DNA of 64,000 bases from Penicillus capitatus (GCA_965649825.1 OZ287699.1:1488001-1552000), one strand, 5' to 3'; counted from the first letter of the stretch, positions 21,532-33,029 are shown. The notes: generated from the letters alone by a model not told the origin. Numbers and translations: made by a program.

Positions 21532-22800
21532 TCATTGCGTGACTGGTAATCCAGACGACGTCTCCTTGTGTGGTTCCATAGATGTACTACCAGCAGCTTT
21601 GAACTTGTTGACGGCAGTGACAAGATTATAGGCCTTTCTCCATTTCTCAAAAGTGCTGCGCATTTTCGCGTGTGTTAATGGCAGTGGTGCTGGCTCTGGC
21701 ATTGCGTCCTTCATCCATGGGTGATTCAATGTCTCTTCGGCGGTTAATCTCCTTTCGGGGTTCACAACGAGTAGCTGTGCTACCAGATTCTTGGCCGATT
21801 TCGATACAGATCTCCAGACGGGGTCATCGAATCCCCACCGACCGTGTCTAATGAGATCGAACAGTACAGCATCGGATTTGGCATAAAACGGAGGATATCC
21901 GCCGAGGAGAATAAACAGAATCACCCCAGCACTCCACATATCTACAGCAATGGTGTATGAGTTCTTATCTGCTCCGCAAATGATCTCTGGCGCCACGTAT
22001 TGTGGCGTTCCCACAATGGTTGACATCTTTCCTCCCTGAGTGAGTTTTGCCAAACCGAAGTCTGTTATCTTTATCTTTGAGATATCTCCTGAACAGAAGA
22101 ACAGTTTATCCGATGCACATCGCAAATGCGCGAGCTTACCTTTGTTAACAAGTAGTAAATTTTCGAGTTTCAGATCTCTGTGTGCCACATTCTGAGAGTG
22201 CAGATAAGAGATGCCTTCCATCAGTTGCCGAAAACAGGATCGGGCAACATCCTCAGAATATCCTTCTGTGTTATCGAGAACAGCGTCTAAAAGCTCTCCT
22301 CCCTTGAGTAACTCAGAAACCAGATAAACAGATTGATGATCGAAATAGAATTCGAGCAGGCCCACGATGTTCTTGTGATCCAGACCACAAAGAATCTCGA
22401 TTTCTTTGAAGATGTCTTCACGCGAATTCTCTGTGTCTGCGACGATTTCGCCATAGCCTGGTAATCCCATAATCTTGCATGCATAGACCTCGCCTGTGCG
22501 TCTCCGTGTCGCCTGACGAACAGTTGCGAATCCACCACTTCCAAGCACGCCTCCCAAACGGTATACATCTCGCACGCTCACTCCAGATTGATACTTCGAT
22601 GACTGCGTCGCTTTCTGTTCGAATGGTCCGCCGGGATTCAAACGAGGAGGTATTTCTTCCGGTTGCGGCGCAGTGGAAGGTGTGCTGTCGTTCGGTGGAA
22701 AGTGCTTATTAAACGATTCATTGGCACTGTTAAGGTTCTGGTCCCCCGAATTGCCAGTGATGCAGTTGTAGAGTCTTAGACAAAGACCGCCACAAGCCAT
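21532..22800 (-). CDS. CAMK-group Ser/Thr protein kinase
   Basis: Kinase domain complete: LGGVLGSGGFATVRQATRRR (glycine loop), VYACKIM (ATP lysine), [65 protein letters not shown]. The DLKLEN and GTPQYVAPE forms place it in the CAMK group, closest in look to Chk2/CDPK-type kinases; no EF-hand or FHA domain is visible. An in-frame 51-nt intron at 22089-22139 (GTAAG donor, CAG acceptor) sits between VNKG and DISKIKITDFG; left in, it would add 17 extra residues. Start uncertain: ATGs at 22800 (MACGGLCLRLYNC), 22881 and 23010 are in frame. The nearest has three early cysteines that could be palmitoylated. The C-terminal 45 residues are a short non-kinase tail. Confidence 0.85.
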   Translation of the reverse strand: MACGGLCLRLYNCITGNSGDQNLNSANESFNKHFPPNDSTPSTAPQPEEIPPRLNPGGPFEQKATQSSKYQSGVSVRDVYRLGGVLGSGGFATVRQATRRRTGEVYACKIMGLPGYGEIVADTENSREDIFKEIEILCGLDHKNIVGLLEFYFDHQSVYLVSELLKGGELLDAVLDNTEGYSEDVARSCFRQLMEGISYLHSQNVAHRDLKLENLLLVNKGKLAHLRCASDKLFFCSGDISKIKITDFGLAKLTQGGKMSTIVGTPQYVAPEIICGADKNSYTIAVDMWSAGVILFILLGGYPPFYAKSDAVLFDLIRHGRWGFDDPVWRSVSKSAKNLVAQLLVVNPERRLTAEETLNHPWMKDAMPEPAPLPLTHAKMRSTFEKWRKAYNLVTAVNKFKAAGSTSMEPHKETSSGLPVTQ

Positions 22801-23142
22801 GGGAATGGAAAGAACGTCGATGAGCTCTGGAGTTCGCAAAACGAGTGAAGACTTCTCCGCGAGCGTACCCTGTCGCGTCATCGGAAATCGGAAGAAATGT
22901 AGTAGCGTCTCGAAGAAAACACAAGAGGCAACACGCGTCTTCTCAACCGACACTTCTACAACAAAAGCCAACCCCTCCCCATTGCCATCATAACGCAAGT
23001 AACCAACCATCTCTCTGCCACGGTTGCCGTTACGACAAATTTCCAATAGTTTCTCGCCTTTTCGCACTTTATTCAGAGTGAGGGACAGAGAGCTCTCTGA
23101 ACGAGGTCGGTGTCGATGGCTGAGGCTTCACGCATTGGTTGA

Positions 23143-24460
23143 TCAGGTGGGAAAGGCAACGAGTCGCACAATGGCGAGTTGTCGATCGACGCTACTCTGG
23201 CCTAGATTTCCAAGTGCACAGACAGCATTCCATCTAACATGAACAGCATGATGTGTTGGCAGAGATGATCTTGCTGAATCTTACCGAGTGCGTTCCTCAG
23301 TTGCGTTGAGCAGAGTGAGCATTTTTTCGATGCCTCCATGTTCCTCGATAGCATCGCATCCCTCCTCGCAGCAAGAGAGATTTGCAAGCACGCAGGATGC
23401 GCTCACTCGACAGTATTCGCAATCCGAGTCCAGCAATCTGAGAGCGGGCTGAACAGCGCCCTCTTTGATAATATTATGGCAGGTATCTTTGTTCTTGCTG
23501 AGAATGTCCAGCACAAAAGCGGCCTGTTCTCGACAAACATCGTTTGTATCTTCAAGCATAGAGACAAGCGTCCGCACTCCCTTTTCGACGACAATGATCT
23601 TTTGAATTTCTGTATCGTTCTCGCAGAGGTTCACAAGAGCGTTTGCTGCATTGAGACGGGAACCATCAGATTCACTCCTCAGTTGACGGACAATGCTCTT
23701 GATGCCACCTTCCTTGATCATCTCACTTCTGCAGAGTGGATCATCTGCGATGTGTGCGATGACGATCGTCGCCCACATGCGTGATGACTCATCTCTGCCG
23801 TGCAGCAGTTTCAACAGAGGAATGATTCCACCTTCAGAATTCAAGGTGTTCTTCAGTGTTGCATCTGGGGACGTCGTCATGAGGTTTGCTAATGCCATGG
23901 CAGCCTGTTGGGTGCCTCCAGCATCGGGTGATTTGAGCAAGCGGACGAGCATGGGAATGCCACCTTCTGTCCTGACCGCTTCTTTCGAATTCTTGTCTTC
24001 GGCGACGATCATTCCGATGGTACGGGCAGCACATGCCTTCTCTCGATCTCCTCCATAAGCCAATAGACGGACCTGCATCGCGTGCCATGATGCAGAAGGG
24101 AATGGGAGCACTCTACTCTCTGTACATACCAGAGCAGGAAGACCTCCTTCTTCGACAATCGCACTCCTATTGTCGACGTCGTCGGCCAAAAGGGAGACAG
24201 CGAAGACGGCATTCGATCGACATTCTCTGTCTCTGCTCTTCAGTAGTTCCACGAGCGGGCCGATGCCACCTGGACAGGTTAACACACATACATCGTCATT
24301 TCAGTTGTTGTGGATGGGCTGATTGACCTTCTTGCACAATGGCTTCCCTGTTGCTTCGGTCGTCTGCTATGTCAGCCAATCGCCTTGCAGCTCTGCGTTT
24401 TCTCGTGGCGGACCCGGAACGGCGTAACGATTCGATTTCTTGACTGATGTTTGCTCCCAT
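23143..24460 (-). CDS. armadillo-repeat protein with an N-myristoylation-type start
   Basis: Built almost wholly of armadillo repeats, a protein-binding superhelix. Start at 24460: MGANISQEIESL, where Gly2 followed by Ser6 fits an N-myristoylation signal. Exon 1 ends DRSNREAIVQE; intron 2 is a 57-nt in-frame intron (24073-24129) between LPAL and VRLLAYGG; the last exon, after a 49-nt intron, reads WNAVCALGNLGQSSVDRQ and stops at 23143. About nine repeats are seen, with EGG-I-P-L-V-LL and ANAL-NL signatures (EGGIPMLVRLLKSPD, EGGIIPLLKLLHGRDE, EGGIKSIVRQLRSESD, NAANALVNLCENDTE). About 380 residues. Similar in plan to yeast Vac8 and apicomplexan ARO, which anchor organelles through acylated ends, but I cannot show orthology. 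Confidence 0.88.
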
Positions 24461-24542
24461 AATCTGTCTTGAATGTCGCTGTAATGATGTGCAAACGATA
24501 CGGCACGTGATCTGTCACTGGAGACGGGGAGAGAAGACGTTG

Positions 24543-24660
24543 AGCTTCCATCATTCAACCGTGAATGCACCCGATCCCTTCAGAACTCGGAAGTTAAGCG
24601 CGGTTTGGGGTCAGTAGTACTGCCATGAGTGATCTGGCGGGAAATCGACCTGTGGAAGCT
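24543..24660 (+). rRNA. 5S ribosomal RNA
   Basis: A 118-nt match to eukaryotic 5S rRNA. The ends pair perfectly as helix I: agcttcca at 24543-24550 with tggaagct at 24653-24660. The core holds the hallmark strings TGAATGCACCCGATCC, AGAACTCGGAAGTTAAGC (helix III loop and internal promoter C-box region) and AGTAGTACT followed by TGATCTGGCGGGAAA. It sits alone, not in a visible tandem array, in the 274 bp between the start codons of the divergent armadillo gene and the P-loop gene. RNA polymerase III would read it toward the P-loop gene, whose ATG is 75 bp past its 3' end. Confidence 0.93.
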
Positions 24661-24734
24661 TATTGGTAAGCATTCCTGTGGATAACAGTACGACACTGAA
24701 CGCACCATACCCTTTTACAACCTTCCTTGTCAGG

Positions 24735-26805
24735 ATGGAATTTCTTTCAAAGGCCTGGCGTCAAGTTTTCCCCGAAGACGCGCACCGCACCGAGACTACC
24801 TACAGCGGACATCTGCTGTCCTTTGCTGAATACGCCGCATGTCGACTCTTGCGCGTGCCACCGTCTACGGAACGGAAAGTGCGCATTGTTTGTCCTTTCT
24901 TCCTTCATCTGTACAAAGCAGTTGCACTGATTTTGAACAGGGACCCATTTATCAAGCGTTGGTTGAAATTGCTCGGAGTTACCTGAGGGCAGACGTCAAA
25001 GCCATCTCAAATTGCATCACACGTTACAGGATGTCCACGTTGATGAACGACATAGCGGATGCTTCATCGACCGGTCCGCATGATTTAGAACTTGTGACAT
25101 CCCCCTGCTCAGAAATATCGTCATGATCTGATGTGTGCTGTGCTGACAGTTGAAAAATTTAATGCTCTTGCTCGAAAGACTTCTCAGGGAGTATCTTGGA
25201 GAGAACTGGGACATGATTGAAGATGTGCTGAAGATCAATAGTGAATCTGAGATGCGCAAATCGGACAGCGTGTCCTCGCTCAGTAGGTCCGTTGTAATCA
25301 GGAGGTTAATATATTGTAGATATAGCTAATTCATCTTTTTGGCAGACATAGGCATTCCAGTTCCCAAATGCTTCAAGCCAAAGATCGTGCTCGTAGGAAT
25401 TGGCAGCGGGCATATCGTGTTGCCATCAAACAGATTGTTCTGGATACATTCAGCGTCAAGAGAAAACTCATGACGATGACGCAGGTCTTAAAAGAAGTGA
25501 ATCGAACGTCATCTCGTCTGGAGAATGGTGATGTTGGATCCCCTTCAAAGAGAGCTCCCATTTTGTTGTTGTTGGGCGGCGGCATGGCTGCTGGAAAGAG
25601 CACTGTCAGAGAAATCATTGGATCAGATGCCTTCTGGAGCAAGGTTTAAGATCTTCAGAATCTCGAGCGATTAGCGTTACGAGTTGACGCTTATGCAAGG
25701 TTGGGGAGGATGCCGTTGTTGTGGAGGCAGATGCCATCAAGAATCAGGATATTGTGTTTCAGACACTTCAAGCCCGATTGGGTGTGTGCCTATCTGTTTT
25801 TGCGAATGGAGACACTCAATCTATTTCTGTCTGTTCCAGGCGATGATGATCCAAGCATCAGTCAACTGGTGCACGAATATTCAACAAAGGCAGCTGAGGG
25901 CATGTTGGTTCGCGCATTGAATGAACAGCGCGACATTGTTTTCGATGGGACGATGACATGGCTACCCTTTGTAGAGCAGACAGTGGCAATGGCTAGAGAC
26001 CATGAACACAACTACCGACGAGGTCCAGGTTACTATCATGACAAAAATGGAGTCGTCCACGAGAAATATTGGGAGATTGATCACGATGCGCCTGTGAAAC
26101 CAGAGAGCAAACTTCCTTACAGAATCGAGCTCGTCGGCGTCACTTGCGATCCAGGTATAGATTCCTCTGTCTATTTCTGTCTTTTTACAACAGATACGGA
26201 ATCTGCAGGACTGGCTGTTGCCCGAGGGATCTGGAGAAAAATCCGAACTGGCAGAGGCGTCCCCGTTAGTTCACAGCTACGATCACACAGGCACATCCAT
26301 CCATGTCTTTTTTGCTGTTTTTTGTGAAGTCGTGATCAACAGGCTCTTCAGTCGGAACTTTGAGGCGATGGCGAAATTGGTGGACAGTGCTACGCTTTAT
26401 CATACCGGGTCAAATCTCACCACTTTCACACATTGCGAGGAAGACATCAAATCGCCCAAGGCAAAATCCCTTCTTTAGGAGACACAAGGAATGCGTATGC
26501 TCTGTCAGTAGGTTATCTGCCACAGTAGCTCTGTAACGCGAGGCGAATTGCTGGTGAATCCAGAAGCAATGAGAGCGTTCTCACGGATACAGCACTTGAA
26601 CGACGAAGCCACAAGTGTTTCAACATTGTACACGAAGAGATGTCATTCCCAGGCATCCGGTGTCAGCTTGGAACGCACACTCACGTCATTCATTGGCTCA
26701 GGTCCTTTCAGCTCTGTCAGAAGCAAGCTCATGGAAGCGAATAAAAGTACAGCAGAAGATGATACCATCAAGCATGGAATCGTAGAGGCCGATGATTATG
26801 AATGA
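24735..26805 (+). CDS. P-loop protein with zeta-toxin-fold kinase domain (plant-type)
   Basis: The C-terminal two thirds match the plant P-loop family that carries a zeta-toxin-like fold (a phosphotransferase fold; the plant members' substrate is unknown). Start at 24735: MEFLSKAWRQVFPEDAHRTE. The N-terminal region is helical (IYQALVEIARSYLRADVKAI, LLLERLLREYLGENWDMIED). The Walker A loop is LLLLGGGMAAGKST, followed after introns by VVVEADAIKNQDIVFQTLQA, EYSTKAAEGMLVRALNEQRD, IVFDGTMTWLPFVEQTVAMA, YRIELVGVTCDP, AVARGIWRKIRTGRGVP and AMAKLVDSATLYHT. Order and spacing match the plant family. At least eight exons; introns are about 40-65 nt. No antitoxin-like partner is present, so this is a domesticated eukaryotic enzyme, not a toxin-antitoxin pair. 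Confidence 0.82.
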
Positions 26806-26872
26806 CGTGCTTGCGATGCATGCAGCTTTTTCTGTTGCGAGGACATTTTCGGATTCTTGTCTTTTTAGAGCA

Positions 26873-27304
26873 TCAGGTATTGCTTACTTCGATCTCCGTT
26901 AAGTTTTCACTGATTCTGGCAAAGACAGAACCAAGATTCTCTAGTCGATTCGCTAGTAGCTTCCTTTCGTTTGCTACCTTCGGCATCGAGGTGTCTTTCT
27001 CATCAGATAAAGTTCGTTGCAGTTCTAGCATGAAAGACAGGTTACCCATTAGAACCCTGTCAGTGACTTGTCTGTCACAAGACATCTCCATTTCAATTTC
27101 GTTTACCTGTTCGCAGAGATGACAGTGTCTGCGCGAGTTGCCGCTGTTCTTCGAGGATTCCAGCGATATCTTCGTTTTTCTCCGTCAGAAATGCATCGAT
27201 GCCGTGTGCAAGACCAGGCCTCCTGCCTTCGCCACCTAACAGACGTGACAACACAGAAAGAGCGACCAACAGAGCAACTCACTCTCACTCGGCTGATCCG
27301 ACAT
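26873..27304 (-). CDS. small coiled-coil protein
   Basis: Not assigned. Three exons fit: MSDQPSES (from 27304), a 47-nt intron, GEGRRPGLAHGIDAFLTEKN to RQLAQT, a 52-nt intron, then QVTDRVLMGNLSFMLELQRT to NLTEIEVSNT, stopping at 26873. About 125 residues, mostly amphipathic helix with heptads. Small subunits of vesicle or kinetochore complexes look like this, but no signature is present. It converges on the P-loop gene (67 bp between stops) and is divergent from PLAC8, with 69 bp between start codons. Confidence 0.6.
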
Positions 27305-27373
27305 TGTCCACGAATGGGCATAATCACCGAATGAAGGTTGCGTCCACCTGCGTGTGACTTCTACACCACAATC

Positions 27374-27853
27374 ATGTATTCCGCGGCGTATGCGTTACCT
27401 CCAGAATGGGGGTCTGGTCTTTTCGATTGCCGGAGAGATTGCCATACCTGCTGTGTGGGATACTGTGTTCCCTGTATTCTTTACGCCGTCAATGGACAGA
27501 AGGTCAGAGGGCTGAACCATCGGACATATTGGACAGATTTCTTTCTCTACTATTTCATATACTGTTGTTTCACGGGATGTCGGTTTCTTTTGGGTGTGCA
27601 GCGTCGAACAGAACTCAGGCAGAAATACAATCTACCTGAGAAACCGTGCTCCGACTGCTGTGTTCACTTTTGGTGTCATCCATGCGCTCTGTGTCAAGAA
27701 GGCCGAGAGATTGACCAACGCCTGATCGAAGCTGTACAACGTCACATCTCCATGCAGAATGTGGGAGGTCAAGCAGCATCAGAGGCAACCTTCGCCACGA
27801 GGCCGCCTCAAGAATCTCCTGGTCCCTCAAACCAATGGAATGCTGTGCTATAG
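27374..27853 (+). CDS. PLAC8-family cysteine-rich membrane protein
   Basis: Single exon, 159 residues, ATG at 27374. PLAC8 proteins are small cysteine-rich membrane proteins; plant members regulate cell size or cadmium export. Cys-rich segments: LFDCRRDCHTCCVGYCVPC, YCCFTGCRF, and the signature CCVHFWCHPCALCQEGREID, which ends in the conserved 'C-x-x-C-x-x-Q-E-x-R-E' string. The middle DFFLYYFIYCCFTGCRFLL is a likely membrane segment. The tail of 40 residues is polar and Pro/Gln-rich. No intron is needed, unlike most neighbours. Confidence 0.88.
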   Translation: MYSAAYALPPEWGSGLFDCRRDCHTCCVGYCVPCILYAVNGQKVRGLNHRTYWTDFFLYYFIYCCFTGCRFLLGVQRRTELRQKYNLPEKPCSDCCVHFWCHPCALCQEGREIDQRLIEAVQRHISMQNVGGQAASEATFATRPPQESPGPSNQWNAVL

Positions 27854-29186
27854 ATGAACCAACCCACTGTCTTATCGCTGCTTCTAGAATCTGATCTCAC
27901 CGCTGCTGATAGCTTGCTGTTATCCAATGAATTTGTCATATCTGGAAATTAGGGTCATCTGCCATGATCGTTCGATGACTGCTTGACATTTCTGTGTCAG
28001 TCATGCTGTCAAATCACCATGAGCTAGCTGTGTGCACCATCCATCCTCTTTGACGCATGGATCTATCTCCTTTGAGATATGCATGTGTCGCAGAAACGAT
28101 GAGAATAATGTCGATCTGCTTTGAATCGGACTGAATGGGTGCATTCGCACATTCGATGTAAGAATTAAGTGACCCTCAAATCGTCCATAAGAAGAAAAGC
28201 GAAATTCCACTCGTCTCTTCATCATCAACGAAATGCGACAGACTGACTTCTTCGTCCAATGGCAACTGTCTGAATGTTTTTGTGTACCAAGTATGCCCGA
28301 ACTAAAGGTATGCTGAGTTCCGTATGTTATGGCAATGAATGAATGATGTGAACAACTGTTCTACAATCGAAATTTTGGGTTTCTGCCATTGAGAGATAGA
28401 TGGCACTGGCCACACACCCAGTTACCATCATCATCGAGAGACACTCGAAGATATCTTGCACGTTTCGGTGGCTTATCCCTCTGTGCAGTACTCAGAATAT
28501 TTGAGCCATAACAGTCGCAAAGTATGACCCCGACGACGGATCCCTTTGGATTGAGTAAACAGTATAATTTTAATCGATGTCATGCACTTTCATCTGTTGT
28601 CCGTTTCACCTTTTCTCAGCGCCGACGAGACGCAAAGCAAGACAGGTGGTATCAATGCATCCTTCTGTACATTACCAAAGAAACGAACGAACTAACGACC
28701 AGCTTCGAAAGCTGTCTGCCATTGATGTGGATGTTGACGGCGGTGTGAACACACGGCGATGATGAAAACGATCAGAAACCACAGCCATGCAGTGAGGTCG
28801 TATGAACTAGGAGATCGCTTTGATGTAACATCTGCGCGACAAAATTGGCGACAGGTTTCATCACCTTTTCTTCACTTGCGACGCAACAGAGCCGAACTTA
28901 CGAATATGGGCAAACGTCTTCTCCTGCCTCGTTGCACAGAGAAACTGGCAATTTTATGTTACAGCATGAGACGGGTATTTTCTTAACAATTTTGATCCAG
29001 TACGATACACGACGTGCCGCTCTGGACGCGGACGGTTGGCGGTACGACTTGTTTCAGAACGGGAGGCTTACAGTCATCTGTTGACAGCTGCGCCTTAGTC
29101 AAGATTTGAAAGACAACGCGACACCGTTCTGCCTGTGATTTTATCAACTTAGCAACTTGGGTGGTCGTCACGTTCGACGCGGAAAT
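27854..29186. other. intergenic, no gene called
   Basis: About 1.3 kb between PLAC8 and the CCCH gene. Frames on both strands are short (minus 28001-28228; plus 28524-29084) and show no domain. It holds the PLAC8 3' region and the CCCH promoter. No repeat larger than a few bases is seen. Confidence 0.45.
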
Positions 29187-31124
29187 ATGTCCGAACTCAT
29201 GGCTTCAACGAGTCCTTCCACTTTGTCAAGCCAGGTAGGTGCCAACATAGCCGCCGTACGCGATTCTTAGGCGACATCAAGAAACCTCATTTTTGAGAAA
29301 CGCGCCCTACGGACGAAGAACCACTCGACAGTTGAGAGGGTTTGCGTTCTCCTTTACATTGGCACTATTTACACGGCTGTCGTGGCGATGTCGCCAACGC
29401 TTTTTAGAAAGTGCACGAAATCTGCGTCTTTCTGTTTCTATCCGTGCCGTTGGTGTTGTTTTCTAGCATTGTCGACTGCTCACTGCGCATCTGCTGGTTT
29501 CGAAGCATTTGCTTTGTAGGAGTGCTGCTGTCTTTGTCCTTCAGCCTCTTCTGCTTCGGACGAACTGTCGCTCAATGCGCCAGAATATATGACAGATGAA
29601 TTCAGAATGAAGCACTTCAAGGTGCGGCATCAGAATACCAGCTGTTGTTCGCAACTGTTAAGTTGCGTCTCCATGAAAGATTGACAAGTGTCCAAAACTC
29701 CACGCTCATGATTGGACGACGTGCCCTTTGGCTCACGATGGAGAAAAGGCCCGACGCAGAGACCCTGAGAAATTCAAGTACGCGGCTATTGCTTGTATCG
29801 ACATGAAGAATGTGAGCACATCCATCTGTCTATCTGTGGGACATCCATGACAATATTTGTTTGCTGTCTGATAGAATGGTCATTGCCCAAGGGGTGACAG
29901 TTGTCCATACGCTCACAATGTATTCGAGTATTGGTTGCATCCAACAAGGTAAGTGACATCGTGTGCTGCTCGCAGTCTGAATGAACATTGGATGTGTGTG
30001 TGGCTATCAGATATCGCACGCAGGTATGCCACGACGGAATGAAGTGTAAAAGACAGATCTGCTTCTTCGCTCACCGTCTTGAAGAACTGCGCATACCACC
30101 ACGCAAACCTGGATTTCCACCTGAATGGAACAAAGGAAGGAAGCACAAGTACACAGCAGCGTCTTCTTCTGCTTCATGCACTTACTCTATTGTGGATTGA
30201 CAGAAATAGAAATTCGAACTCAAAGAAGAAAACGGCATGCACTCAGAATGATGTAGGTACGAAAGGTACATCTGAGCCTGTCGCCAAGATCAGTTCGTAT
30301 CCTCGACGCCATGTTGGACAAACGAACTTGATGAAGGAGCCGCCCCATCCGAGTACGGCTTTCAACGGCTCTCCGCATCGTCTGATGCTTGGCAACGTGA
30401 TGCAAGATGCTGAGTCTGTCAGAAAACAGTGCGATGCTGTATACTACCCTACTATGTCATCTGCTGGACATAATCTCTACCACACTCAAAACAACCAACT
30501 TTTCACTGATCAACAGCATCGAGCTGTTCAATCCGACACACAGTCGTCTCGGGTAATGCGTGACCCCTCCCTGTCTGCCACACAGACATCTGTCTGGCTG
30601 GATATGCAATGATGGTGGTGTTGTTGTTGTTGCTGTAGGGTCTGCAGTATTATGCGTCAAGACTTGAACAAGCATTATACTGTCCTGGGGTTGACTTCGA
30701 TTTGAAACAGAAGAAGGAGCACACTTCTGACAATGATGGATATGTCCCTGTGCAACGTGGCGATCTGTTTGGACTGGACAGGATGAATCCAGACTTGCTT
30801 TCAGATATATCCACTGGATGTGATGCTAGTAGCGCGTCCTACCTCGCAGGATCGTCGCTCAATTCGCCGGAAGCGAGTCATATTCACTCCCCTCAGAACA
30901 TTGCACCTTTCCCGGGTCTGTGTCTATCCTCTTGGCCGAATAGGCCGACTGAGAGGAGCTCGCTGCTGACAGGAATGGGATCTTCTGATCTGAGCTCTCC
31001 TGTGACTCCTCAGAGCACAGAGTACTCTTCGGTGAAGCTCGATCAGGGAGTTCTGAATCATCCTTCCTTTCACAGCCAGCGTTTCATGGTCCCCAGCTTC
31101 TATCATCAACCATATGCGTATTGA
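29187..31124 (+). CDS. CCCH zinc-finger protein, plant RR-TZF type
   Basis: RNA-binding regulator; plant arginine-rich tandem CCCH proteins control mRNA turnover and stress responses. The diagnostic block is spread over exons: DEFRMKHFK, then [20 protein letters not shown] and ARRRDPEKF (arginine-rich lead-in), then [20 protein letters not shown] (C-x5-C-x3-H) and [20 protein letters not shown] plus H (C-x5-C-x4-C-x3-H). Exon 1 is probably [16 protein letters not shown] from 29187; the second exon is uncertain. After the fingers comes a long Ser/Gln/Pro-rich tail of about 270 residues ([48 protein letters not shown]) to the stop at 31124. Introns after IDMKN and after LHPTR are 50-70 nt. Confidence 0.85.
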
Positions 31125-33029
31125 GTTCTCCCTTTCAGAAAGGAATAAACCTCCAATCGTTTCACTTTTTTCATTCTTTTTTCTTGGTTTTGCATTTCTA
31201 TCATTAAAAGGAGGAACTTGCTCTCAATAAAGGCACAAAAAGAGCAGTGTTTTGTTTGATATTCATTCTTCCTAACCCTGAGCCTTAACGAGTGACCCGC
31301 TAGAAATCTTTTTACAGCTTTCACAGCTTTGATTTTACGACAAACGACCTCCCGCTCCACATGTTTATTTTTTCTTTCTTTGTTTGATCTTTGACCACTT
31401 CACACTACTACACATCCATCATCTCTCTGACAGGTCCACCATTTGCTCCTCTGTTTCATTATGCGTCTTTCATTTTCCTGTCCTTCATTAAGAACTGTCT
31501 GCGTTCCTTTGGCCGGATGAAGAGAAATAAAGGAGCCAAGGGCTTGCTTGTAGAAGGCTATGCAGACGATGAAGATTAAGCTTGATCCCGAATATCCTAT
31601 CTCGACGCTAATGTCTGTCTTCTTTATCGCATGTAGAAGAAGACAGTGGGAACATGATCCAAGCCCTATTTGTGTATTCATGGTGCAGGTTGAATGACTC
31701 TACTCTTTCCGAGAGCTGTTCATGTTTCGGTTTCGTATCCTCGAATCGGAAGTCTGTTGTTATGCACCGTGAAATTTCTGAATAAAACTTATCTATCTAT
31801 CTGTCTATCTGTCTGTCTGTCTGATTGATTTGATGAAACAACAACCATGGCAAATTGATCATCTTATCTGATTTGGTTACGATTGGATAGAAAAACGATT
31901 CCACGATTTCCCTTGAATGCGCTTGCATTTTGAGACAACTCCGTATTGTGTCTGTCAGTCGGTGTGCAGCAACTGGGGATTTTACTCAATTCTCCTAATA
32001 ATAATGCAACAACACACTTAATCCTAGGAAGAATGCACCCCATGGCCGGAATAGTACGTTTATGACGAAGCACCAGTGGTGGCTATATTCTTTACTTGAC
32101 GAACGCGTCCTTAGAAGATTCAAGTGAATTCACGAACACAAGAATAGAAGAGCAATGGCAGTAATAATCATGCAGCGTTGATTCCCATCTGCTTTGCTGC
32201 ATGGCCAGATATACACAAAACAATAAGAAGATGACAAACAAGGCTGTCTATCAAGGTCAAGGGCGCTGCTATGATTGATCTTTCCGTCGTTATTCTTCTC
32301 AACTATGTTTCTGATGTCACTCTTCGTGAAGGGATCCTCATTCCACCAATGAGAAAGCAATTTCAGTTGTCTTCACTCACCTGCAGGTATATTTGACATT
32401 TTTGTTTGTTTGAATGGCACATGCGCGTGCTAGTGGACTCTCCGCACACATCATCGGTGTCGGTGCTATACTGCGCTAAACCCGGGTCTATGCCAATCGA
32501 CGATCGTACTACTGCAGTGTCTAGGGGCTTTGAGTCGATATCTCTCTCTCCTACCTTCCATTTTTACCGTCAACTGAGATCACAATTTTTGCTTCGATAC
32601 ATTGTATGCTCGTCGATCAGGGTGCAATGGGTGCAAAAGAAATAAGTGAACTCTGCCATAATATGTTTTGACAACACACCAAGTCCATAAAATGGTTGAG
32701 CATGCACTATGCAAGATGTAGTAGACATGGTTTTTTGTCGATATGCGAAAGTGCAAAACAGTGGTTGTCAAAACATTTAATTTAAGAGATCCGCCTCGCA
32801 TCCCTAACCGCCTAACGAACAAACGTGTCGCGACGCGGAATTCCTTCAGCTTTGATTTTAGCTGGACGAGAGATTCTGAGAGTCGTGCTGCTGACGAGTC
32901 CGTTTGATTGATTGTACAGGTGACGTAGGTGACGTAGTATACATCCACACCAGCCTCTTGGGCCCTTCGTCGAAAACGCACCGTTGAATTCAAACCTCTT
33001 TACACAACAGCGGCAGAACTGTACCGTCG
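31125..33029. other. long AT-rich gap between CCCH gene and MAP65-2
   Basis: About 1.9 kb, the largest gene-free stretch in the left 50 kb. It holds a plus-strand AATAAA near 31780 and a TCTA/TCTG microsatellite right after it. The plus frame 31391-31579 (ending KGLLVEGYADDED) and minus frames at 32130-32993 show no family and no clean splice partners. I see no RNA gene. It must hold the MAP65-2 promoter. Confidence 0.45.
31790..31830. repeat. TCTA/TCTG tetranucleotide microsatellite
   Basis: About ten tetranucleotide units, first tcta then tctg, ending in gattgattt. Simple-sequence slippage repeat. The same TCTG unit recurs in a MAP65-2 intron. Confidence 0.85.

Noticed and set aside
24735-26805. 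A bacterial-style toxin-antitoxin pair
   Set aside because: The gene has many introns, matches the plant-type family and has no antitoxin-like neighbour.
26802-27122. Plus-strand frame opposite the small coiled-coil gene
   Set aside because: It is the antisense shadow; the minus strand gives three exons with matching phases.
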